A stretch of 5,000 bases of DNA from TH-plancto1 sp031431195 (GTDB lineage: Bacteria; Planctomycetota; Planctomycetia; Planctomycetales; Planctomycetaceae). Made by a program: the position numbers and the translations under genes. This document shows positions 1-5,000 of the stretch, piece after piece. Where the stretch lies: assembly GCA_031431195.1 (NCBI GenBank), contig JANPCU010000114.1, forward strand, positions 1-5,000, written 5' to 3'. The notes below the pieces were generated by a model. It saw only the letters and a list, made by a program, of their open reading frames with translations. It had not been told where the DNA came from and searched no databases. Position 1 is the stretch's first letter; each line of letters opens with the position of its first letter.

Positions 1-75
1 CACCGACCTCTGCAAGAGCCAGTGCAGGCAGCATGGTGTGGCTCACAATATAATGAACTAATGGACCTCAGACCA

Positions 76-480
76 CTCTCCCCGCGGGCGACGTGACATT
101 CGGCGAGGACGCAGCAGTGGGGAGAGGGCCGGGGGGTGGCCGGATGAAACGGCGTTGTCATGGCTGGCGAGTTGGTGAACGCCAGGGCTCCGTCTGGCGT
201 GGTCAGCTGGCCTCCGACTCAAACGCCAGCGAGCCGGGCGGCGTCAGCCCCGGGACTGGGTCGGCGAGCGGCCAGGTCCGGAGGCTGACGCTATCCGGCT
301 CGCCGGATCGGCGCTCTGGAGGCGCCAGAGACTCCGCAATTCCCTCTCCTCCTAATCTCCCCAGCGTCCGCTCGTTTCATCAGGCCAGCCGGGGGGTGAG
401 GGGTATAGACCGAGCTGTGTGCCCCCTGATCCCCGCAACATGCACCAGGTGAAAGACACGTCACTCGCGGGGGAGAGGGG
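76..480. repeat. Nested imperfect inverted repeat, about 400 bp overall
   Basis: The outer arm at 76-97 (CTCTCCCCGCG then GACGTG) matches the reverse complement of 455-477 (CTCTCCCCCGCG then GACGTG) with 19 identities, 3 mismatches and one 1-base gap. A second pair follows in the same order: 134-151 (TGGCC.GATGAAACG core) against the reverse complement of 373-390, 16 of 18 identical. So the two ends of the block read alike on opposite strands. The left end also folds on itself: CTCTCCCC (76-83) pairs with GGGGAGAG (119-126). This fits two oppositely oriented copies of a REP-like intergenic repeat, or a small non-autonomous element with terminal inverted repeats. No target-site duplication is evident at the flanks, so mobility is only inferred. 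Confidence 0.55.
229..303. repeat. Strong imperfect palindrome (REP-like hairpin)
   Basis: The stem has three parts. GCGAGCCGG (229-237) pairs with CCGGCTCGC (295-303). After a 3x3 internal loop, GCGTCAGCC (241-249) pairs with GGCTGACGC (283-291). CCGG (250-253) then pairs with CCGG (278-281) past a single bulged A. About 22 base pairs close a 24-base loop. An alternative local hairpin, ATCCGG-CTCG-CCGGAT at 293-308, competes for the right arm. Similar GAGCCGGGCGGCGTCAGCC palindromes are, from memory, scattered between genes in Rhodopirellula-type genomes; I have not searched for this. It lies in the middle of the larger inverted repeat at 76-480. Confidence 0.7.
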
Positions 481-645
481 GCAGAAGTTTCACGGATGGC
501 TACTTTTCAGATGCACATACCAGCCAGTAAGCTTCGGACCCGAGGTCTTCCCAACGATCCCGTCGGGGTGCTACCATCATGGATGAACGCCTTCCGATGC
601 GTTCCTCCTGCCTTTCCAAATTCTGCCTGGGTGGTCGCCGCCGTG

Positions 646-3600
646 ATGCTTCGCTCCCTCTCTGTACTTCTTTGCTTGGTGTGCGCCTCTTGTTTGGAAG
701 CCGCCGACCGCGTTGACTTCAACAAAGACATTCGTCCGATCTTGTCGGAGAACTGCCTGTCGTGCCACGGGCCGGATGCTGTGAAGCGAGAGGCCGGACT
801 TCGGCTGGATGTGAGTGATCAAACGATGTGGAAAGGGGAGTCCGGCAAGGTCGCGATCATCCCCGGCAGCCCCGACACGAGCGAACTCGTCCACCGTATC
901 CAGTCGGCCTCGTCCGACGAACTGATGCCCCCGCCGGAGTCGGGAAAGAAGCTGACGCCGAAGCAGGTTGAGACTCTGAAGCGGTGGATCGCCGAAGGGG
1001 CCGAATACAAGGGGCACTGGGCCTTCCTGTCCCCGGTGAAGGCGACCCCCGCTCCCACTCAGATCATGAACTGGGGCCAAAACCCGATCGACCAATACGT
1101 CCTCGCCGACCTCGAAAAGCAGGGACTCGCCCCCAGCCCCGAGGCCGACAAGATCACCCTGCTCCGCCGCGTGACGTTCGACCTCACCGGCTTGCCACCG
1201 ACCCCCGCTGAGGTCCAAGAGTTCCTCGCGGACACCAGCCCCGAAGCCTACGAAAAACTCATCGACCGGCTGATCGACTCGCCCCAATACGGCGAACACA
1301 TGGCTCGGTTTTGGCTCGACATCGCCAGCTACGGCGACACGCACGGGCTGCACCTCGACAACGAGCGGTCGATCTGGAAGTATCGCGAATGGGTGATCAA
1401 CGCCTTCAATACCAATCAGCCGTACGACCAGTTCACCATCGAACAACTCGCGGGGGATCTACTGCCGACCCCAACGATCGAGCAGAAGATCGCCACCGGT
1501 TTCGTCCGTTGCAACGTGTCCACCAGCGAGGGCGGATCGATCGACGAGGAGGTCCGGGTCCGCTACGCCGTCGACCGCACCGAACGGCTCTCGACCGTCT
1601 TCCTCGGGCTGACACTCGGCTGCGCGGTCTGTCATGACCACAAGTTCGACCCCGTCTCGCAGAAGGAGTTTTTCTCGCTCTACTCCTTCTTCAACTCCGC
1701 AGCTGACCCCGCGATGGATGGCAACCGGCACGACACGCCTCCAACGGTGAAGGTCTCGACCGCCGAAGACACGACCAAGCTGGCCGACTTCGACGTGAAG
1801 ATCGCCGCCAAGCAGAAGGAAGTCACCGAAGCCCTCGCCAAGGTCGAGTACACCGAACCGTCCGACGCCTCCGTGCCGACGACCGGCCCGCAGGAGTTCG
1901 TGTGGATCGAAGACGCCGCCCCCGCCGGTGCCAACCTGCAAGGGGACACTCCGTGGGAGTTCGTCTCCGCTCCCGACCACCCGGTACATACCGGCACCAA
2001 GTCGACACGCCGACTGACTGCGGCCTCATTCAATCAGCACTTTTTCACGGGAGCCACAGCTCCTCTCAAGGTCGGCGAGGGCGACAAGTTTTTCGCCTAT
2101 GTCTATCTCAATCCGCAGAACCCGCCCAAGACGGTGATGCTCCAATTCAACGATGGTGGCTGGGAGCATCGGGCCTTCTGGGGCGAGGACTTGATCTCGT
2201 TTGGAACAGGGGATGTCCCTGGCCACCGGCGAATGGGCGACCTGCCGAAGACCGGCGAGTGGGTCCGTCTGGAGGTCGAGGCCAAGCATGTCGGCCTCAA
2301 CGCCGGAGCACTTATTAACGGGTGGGCCTTCACGCAGCACAGCGGGCTGTGTTACTGGGACCACGCCGGGATCGTGACGCAGACGCCGCAGGATGGAACG
2401 GGCTTCGAGTCGCTGCTCGCCTGGGAAGCGTTCGACAAGGGACTCGCCAAATCCGATGTCCCCCAGCCGATCCGTGACGCGATCAAGCTCGAAGCCGACA
2501 AGCGGAACGACGACCAGAAGAAGCAGATCCGCGAATACTTCCTGGAGAATATCTACCCGAAGTCTCGCGAGATCCTCGCCCCGCTGAAGAACGAACTCAC
2601 CGACCTCACTGCCCAGCGGAAGGCTGCGGACGATGCGGTGCCGGTCTCGCTGATCATGGGAGACATGCCGACCGAGCGCGAGACGTTCGTCCTGATTCGT
2701 GGCGAGTACAACAAGCCCGGTGACAAGGTCACGCGCGGCACACCGTCCGCTCTGCCAAAGATGCCCGAGGGAGTTCCCAACAACCGACTCGGCCTCGCGA
2801 AGTGGCTTGTCGACCCCACGCACCCGCTGACCTCGCGCGTCACCGTCAACCGGTTCTGGCAGCAACTCTTCGGGCGCGGCATCGTCAAGACAGCGGAGGA
2901 CTTCGGCTCGCAAGGTGAGTTCCCCGCGCATCCGGAGCTGCTCGACTGGCTGGCTCTCGACTTCCAAGAGAATGGCTGGAACGTCAAGCGGCTGATGAAG
3001 CAGATCATGCTGTCGGCGACCTATCGGCAGTCGTCCAAGGTCAGTGCCGAACTGGCCGAGCGCGACCCGGAGAATGTTTTGCTGGCACGCGGCCCACGGT
3101 TTCGGATGGACGCTGAACTGGTACGGGACAACGCTCTGGCTATCGCTGGCTTGTTGTCGGGCAAGATCGGCGGCAAGAGCGTCAAGCCCTACCAGCCGGA
3201 AGGCGTTTGGGAAGCCGTGGCCTTCGTCGGCAGCAACACCAACAGCTACAAACGCGACGACGGCGAATCCCTCTACCGCCGCAGCATGTACACGTTCTGG
3301 AAACGCACCTCGCCGCCGCCCAGCCTGATGGCCTTCGACGCCCCGTCGCGCGAGAATTGCGTCGCCCGCCGCGCCCGGACCAACACCCCGCTGCAAGCTC
3401 TGGTCCTGATGAACGATGAGCAGTACGTCGAAGCCGCCCGCCAACTCGCCCAGCGCATGCTCCAAGAAGGCGGCTCGCAACCCGCCGACCGCCTCCGCTA
3501 CGGCTTCCGCCTCACCACCGCGCGCGATCCGAACGAGCGCGAACTAGGAGTCCTCACCGCACAGTTCGCGTCGCACCTCGACCACTTCCAGGCAAACGTC

Positions 3601-3732
3601 GAAGACGCTAAGAAACTCCTTACCATCGGCTCCACCCCCCGCGACGAGTCCCTCGATGTCGCCGAACACGCCAGCTACACGCTGATCGGGAATCTGCTGT
3701 TGAATTTGGATGAGACAATGACGAAGGAGTGA
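646..3732 (+). CDS. Exported planctomycete cytochrome c / DUF1549 / DUF1553 domain protein
   Basis: A complete 1028-residue PSCyt1-PSCyt2-PSD1 protein. Residues 1-20 form a signal peptide (MLRSLSVLLCLVCASCLEA, likely cut before ADR). PSCyt1 follows, with haem motif CLSCH at 37-41 and an LMPP turn. DUF1549 spans about 146-350 (FDLTGLPPTP at 178, RFWLDIASYGDTHG at 221, QLAGDLLP at 267) and ends with a second CxxCH, CAVCH, at 326-330. Residues about 415-580 are a beta-rich, LamG/jelly-roll-like insert opening with FVWIEDAAPAGA. A charged helical linker leads to LIRGEYNKPGDKV (683) and DUF1553 (about 712-1010; RVTVNRFWQQLFG, RTNTPLQALVLMND). Start choice: the frame is open to ATG 496, with another ATG at 583, but codons 496-645 have lower third-position GC and the signal peptide begins at 646. 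No start has a strong ribosome-binding site. Family role is unsettled: an envelope haem protein, often linked to polysaccharide-use loci and followed by DUF1501, which is absent here. Confidence 0.95.
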   Translation: MLRSLSVLLCLVCASCLEAADRVDFNKDIRPILSENCLSCHGPDAVKREAGLRLDVSDQTMWKGESGKVAIIPGSPDTSELVHRIQSASSDELMPPPESGKKLTPKQVETLKRWIAEGAEYKGHWAFLSPVKATPAPTQIMNWGQNPIDQYVLADLEKQGLAPSPEADKITLLRRVTFDLTGLPPTPAEVQEFLADTSPEAYEKLIDRLIDSPQYGEHMARFWLDIASYGDTHGLHLDNERSIWKYREWVINAFNTNQPYDQFTIEQLAGDLLPTPTIEQKIATGFVRCNVSTSEGGSIDEEVRVRYAVDRTERLSTVFLGLTLGCAVCHDHKFDPVSQKEFFSLYSFFNSAADPAMDGNRHDTPPTVKVSTAEDTTKLADFDVKIAAKQKEVTEALAKVEYTEPSDASVPTTGPQEFVWIEDAAPAGANLQGDTPWEFVSAPDHPVHTGTKSTRRLTAASFNQHFFTGATAPLKVGEGDKFFAYVYLNPQNPPKTVMLQFNDGGWEHRAFWGEDLISFGTGDVPGHRRMGDLPKTGEWVRLEVEAKHVGLNAGALINGWAFTQHSGLCYWDHAGIVTQTPQDGTGFESLLAWEAFDKGLAKSDVPQPIRDAIKLEADKRNDDQKKQIREYFLENIYPKSREILAPLKNELTDLTAQRKAADDAVPVSLIMGDMPTERETFVLIRGEYNKPGDKVTRGTPSALPKMPEGVPNNRLGLAKWLVDPTHPLTSRVTVNRFWQQLFGRGIVKTAEDFGSQGEFPAHPELLDWLALDFQENGWNVKRLMKQIMLSATYRQSSKVSAELAERDPENVLLARGPRFRMDAELVRDNALAIAGLLSGKIGGKSVKPYQPEGVWEAVAFVGSNTNSYKRDDGESLYRRSMYTFWKRTSPPPSLMAFDAPSRENCVARRARTNTPLQALVLMNDEQYVEAARQLAQRMLQEGGSQPADRLRYGFRLTTARDPNERELGVLTAQFASHLDHFQANVEDAKKLLTIGSTPRDESLDVAEHASYTLIGNLLLNLDETMTKE

Positions 3733-3744
3733 CCGTCGTCGTCG

Positions 3745-3763
3745 CCGATTTTTCCGAAATCGG
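3745..3763 (+). terminator. Possible terminator hairpin after the DUF1549/DUF1553 gene
   Basis: CCGATTT (3745-3751) pairs perfectly with AAATCGG (3757-3763) around the loop TTCCG, starting 13 bases after the stop codon. The position suits a transcript end, but the stem is short and AT-rich at its top and no run of T follows, so it is not a classical intrinsic terminator. It may only stabilise the 3' end, or be part of the repeat cluster that follows. Confidence 0.3.
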
Positions 3764-3791
3764 TGTGGGGCGAGTCGTCAGAGAAATCCGA

Positions 3792-3855
3792 CCGTGGGAT
3801 GGGCTTCCAGCCTGTCAACTCCGTTCAAAAGACAGGCTGGAACCCTATCCCACGG
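3792..3855. repeat. 25-bp near-perfect inverted repeat (hairpin)
   Basis: The arm 3792-3816 (starts CCGTGGGAT, ends TTCCAGCCTGTC) pairs with 3831-3855 (starts GACAGGCTGGAA, ends ATCCCACGG). 23 of 25 positions are complementary, around a 14-base loop. The two mismatches sit in the middle of the stem. TTCCAGCCTGT/ACAGGCTGGAA hairpins are, by recollection, common intergenic repeats in planctomycete genomes. The stem is too long and too well kept to be chance. With no T tract, a role in termination is possible but not shown. Confidence 0.75.
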
Positions 3856-3872
3856 GTCAGACAAGTCTGACC
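3855..3872. repeat. Perfect 8-bp palindrome abutting the larger hairpin
   Basis: GGTCAGAC (3855-3862) and GTCTGACC (3865-3872) are exact reverse complements separated by AA. The first G is shared with the last base of the preceding 25-bp hairpin, so the two structures form one tandem unit of about 80 bases. The near-continuous dyad could be a protein-binding site, but a position downstream of both neighbouring genes makes a repeat module more likely than an operator. Confidence 0.6.
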
Positions 3873-4035
3873 GTTCGCCTTGGAGCTGTCTCCCCTCTGA
3901 GCCGCAAGAGCGGTGGCAGCCTGTAGCCGTGGGCATAGCGGCCCCAGCCGCCAACCCACAGACTGGTGTCGTCCATGCAAAACCAACCGGGGCCACCCCA
4001 GGGAACTGCGTTAGCATGTCATTGCGAGGAAACTT

Positions 4036-4071
4036 AGCGGCGGCAATCGCTCCGACTTGAGAGTCGCCGCT
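4036..4071. repeat. Small hairpin in the convergent intergenic region
   Basis: AGCGGCG (4036-4042) pairs perfectly with CGCCGCT (4065-4071). Inside the loop, GACT (4054-4057) can pair with AGTC (4062-4065), partly competing for the same base. It is the weakest of the palindromes in this gap, and in GC-rich DNA a 7-bp match with a 22-base loop could be chance. Confidence 0.3.
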
Positions 4072-4346
4072 CGAAAGACGCGGCCCTTTATCATCCGCAC
4101 TTGCCGCAAACTAATCCGCGACCCCTTCCCAGACCTTGTCCCAGCCCTCACCTCAATCACCCCGGTGGCCCCTTTTGCCCCCCCAGGGTGCGGTAATCAA
4201 GCACTGACTGCACGTTCTACAAATGTGATGCATACTCAATCTAAAACGGCTTTCGTGCCGGTTCCGGTGCCACTGAAATTGTCGGCGGTCCGTCCCGCTC
4301 GACGTGCTTGGATACGATATTGACGTTTGGGACGGCTCACGAAGGC

Positions 4347-4368
4347 GTGTGACCATACCAGGTCTCAC
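4347..4368 (-). terminator. Weak hairpin overlapping the stop codon of the reverse gene
   Basis: GTGTGACC (4347-4354) pairs with GGTCTCAC (4361-4368) at 7 of 8 positions around a 6-base loop. On the reverse strand the TGA stop codon (4367-4365) lies within the first arm. There is no T tract after it. It may mark the transcript 3' end, but support is only positional. Confidence 0.2.
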
Positions 4369-4796
4369 GATCCACTAGCCCAATCCACATCGTCCGGACG
4401 CTTCTGTAGCCTTCCCGCAGACGATTCGAAAAACTTCCGTCGCCGCTGGTCCTGAGCTTCCGGGATCTCTTGGGACATCTGCCGCAAGTCCTCCAGATTG
4501 GAGGTGCAGACCGGACAATGAACGACGCCCGTGTGGAACTCCACATAGTCCCGATCACCTTCCGGCAGCTGCCCGCTGAGGTATCGCGACAAATCGGTCC
4601 GGCTCAGGCAGCTCAGCTGTTTTCGCCGCCAGATCTCGCCCACGGTATGTCCGCCCTGGTCACGGCGTTCGAGCAACAGGGAAAGCCGCTGCCGCAGGGC
4701 TGCCGATTCCCGCGCGGCCCGCTCGACCTCTGCCGCTCGTTCAGGAGGCAGGGCTTCGTCGAGGTAGGCCAGCAGATCGGCTTCGGTGAAGTTCAT
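4365..4796 (-). CDS. Small anti-sigma-factor-like protein with Cys/His cluster
   Basis: This 143-residue soluble protein has no signal peptide or membrane helix. Residues 1-42 (MNFTEADLLAYLDEALPPERAAE...) follow the helical pattern of anti-sigma zinc-finger domains, LLxYLDGxLxxEExxxVExHL, but have no Cys or His ligands. Residues 50-60 read HTVGEIWRRKQ. Residues 63-100 look like a second copy of the fold: C63, then LSRYLSGQLPEGDRDYVEFH ending at H88, then H93, C94 and C97. That gives Hx5CxxC rather than the usual Hx3CxxC, and zinc binding is inferred. The tail (118-130) is Arg-rich (RRRKFFESSAGRL). From memory, proteins starting MNFTEADLLAYLDE and containing GEIWRRH and FxSSAGYL recur in planctomycetes without known function. 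Start chosen at the MNFTEAD methionine; the frame stays open upstream to a GTG at 4916, but those 40 residues look non-coding. The ribosome-binding site is weak (GAGG about 13 bases upstream). Any partner sigma factor would lie beyond the right edge. Confidence 0.75.
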   Translation of the reverse strand: MNFTEADLLAYLDEALPPERAAEVERAARESAALRQRLSLLLERRDQGGHTVGEIWRRKQLSCLSRTDLSRYLSGQLPEGDRDYVEFHTGVVHCPVCTSNLEDLRQMSQEIPEAQDQRRRKFFESSAGRLQKRPDDVDWASGS

Positions 4797-4940
4797 GCAG
4801 CGGAGTGTACCTCGCGTGTCTCTGAACTGCCTCTGAGGAAACACGGGGTCGCATCTGGGCATCAACAGCCCCTCCCAGTCCCGATTCTCGCGGCATCCGG
4901 AGGTGAAACATCGCACTCCAGGGACAAGCAGAAAGGGAAA

Positions 4941-4999
4941 CGCAGAGGGCGCGGAGGACGCCGAGGTCCGAGGGCAGGCCCTGCTCTGCGTCCTCTGCG
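4941..4999. repeat. 9-bp-period CGCAGAGGA repeat in inverted arrangement, cut by window edge
   Basis: The left arm holds three head-to-tail 9-mers: CGCAGAGGG (4941), CGCGGAGGA (4950) and CGCCGAGGT (4959). The right arm, CTCTGCGTCCTCTGCG (4984-4999), is the same unit on the other strand. Arms 4941-4956 and 4984-4999 pair at 14 of 16 positions. Between them AGGGC (4971-4975) and GCCCT (4978-4982) add a small inner stem. AACGCAGAGGACGCAGAGG-type repeats are, from memory, widespread between genes in planctomycetes and relatives. The right arm probably continues past base 5000. It lies about 145 bases upstream of the small reverse gene's start. Confidence 0.65.
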
Positions 5000-5000
5000 C

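Larger units (their letters stand above)
1..645. other. Intergenic region, repeat-rich, no convincing gene
   Basis: No reading frame here looks like a real protein. The longest forward one (93-452) gives a Gly/Arg/Ser/Pro-rich peptide that runs straight through several hairpins and has no recognisable motif. The stretch holds nested inverted repeats, listed separately, plus two small hairpins: ACGCCAG (179-185) with CTGGCGT (194-200), and CTCTGG (314-319) with CCAGAG (325-330). Bases 496-645 are open in the frame of the large downstream gene but are probably its untranslated leader. I could not pick out a convincing -35/-10 pair for that gene. The first 75 bases are more AT-rich (AATATAATG around 47-55) and could belong to the flank of a gene lying to the left, but too little is visible to say. 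Confidence 0.7.
3733..4364. other. Intergenic region between convergent genes, palindrome-rich
   Basis: This stretch separates two genes that point at each other. Small open frames exist (for example 3729-3926, 3778-4017 reverse, 4057-4323), but they run through the hairpins, show no domain or convincing ribosome-binding site, and overlap each other on both strands, so I call none of them. The first 140 bases hold three palindromes, listed separately. The middle (about 3900-4030) is a GC-rich tract whose GGCAGCCTGTAGCCGTGGG partly echoes the word CAGCCTGT of the neighbouring hairpin, suggesting old repeat debris. ACCGGGGCCACC near 3987 and GGTGGCCCC at 4164-4172 share a 9-bp inverted match that may be chance. 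From about 4190 to 4364 I see nothing beyond a small hairpin at the end of the reverse gene. Confidence 0.7.

Noticed and set aside
1..46. Possible start of a reverse-strand gene running off the left edge (MLPALALAEVG from ATG at 34, or GTG at 46)
   Set aside because: Only 11-15 codons are visible, with no good ribosome-binding site, so it cannot be told from chance.
93..452. 119-residue forward open frame
   Set aside because: It is low-complexity Gly/Arg/Ser/Pro, crosses the inverted repeats and central hairpin, and has no ribosome-binding site or recognisable motif.
2026..3480. 484-residue reverse open frame, and a similar 289-residue one at 577-1446
   Set aside because: Both lie antisense to the well-supported forward gene. 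They arise from its high third-position GC and show no domain of their own.
3729..3926. 65-residue forward frame starting with GTG just after AAGGAG
   Set aside because: It has a good ribosome-binding site position but reads through the three hairpins, and its sequence has no DUF1501 or other recognisable feature.
3778..4017. 79-residue reverse frame in the convergent gap
   Set aside because: Made largely of repeat sequence, with no motif and no ribosome-binding site.
3989..4172. 9-bp inverted match GGGGCCACC / GGTGGCCCC as possible element ends
   Set aside because: Too short in GC-rich DNA, with no extension on either side and no gene between the arms.
4057..4323. 88-residue forward frame, including a 31-residue ATG version (MHTQSKTAFVPVPVPLKL)
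   Set aside because: No ribosome-binding site and no family resemblance; an equally open reverse frame overlaps it.

Overview
The window looks like chromosomal DNA from a GC-rich planctomycete (phylum Planctomycetota). The main reason is the large forward gene. It has the signal peptide, CxxCH haem motif, DUF1549, jelly-roll-like insert and DUF1553 layout that is typical of, and greatly expanded in, Planctomycetota and relatives such as Verrucomicrobiota. A small reverse-strand gene of planctomycete style and several GC-rich palindromic intergenic repeats agree with this. Genus cannot be told from the sequence.

Layout. (1) 1-645 has no convincing gene. It holds a nest of inverted repeats: outer arms at 76-97 and 455-477, inner arms at 134-151 and 373-390, and a strong central hairpin at 229-303. 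(2) 646-3732, forward, is a complete exported planctomycete cytochrome-c/DUF1549/DUF1553 protein of 1028 aa. The reading frame stays open up to an ATG at 496, but the signal peptide starts at 646. (3) 3733-4364 is about 630 bp without a convincing gene. It carries a short hairpin just after the stop codon, a 25-bp near-perfect hairpin (3792-3855), an abutting palindrome (3855-3872) and a weaker hairpin (4036-4071). (4) 4365-4796, reverse, is a 143-aa protein that looks like an anti-sigma factor, with a C-terminal cysteine/histidine cluster. (5) 4797-5000 is its upstream region and ends in a 9-bp-period, inverted CGCAGAGGA-type repeat cut by the window edge.

The two genes are convergent and need not work together. 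The large protein probably acts outside the cytoplasmic membrane as a haem-bearing protein of still unclear biochemical role. Such genes are usually followed by a DUF1501 gene. Here none follows, although a good AAGGAG ribosome-binding sequence overlaps the end of the gene. The small protein is probably cytoplasmic and regulatory. I see no defence, mobile or biosynthetic system. The points most worth checking are the repeat architecture, the missing DUF1501 partner and the divergent zinc-finger-like small protein.
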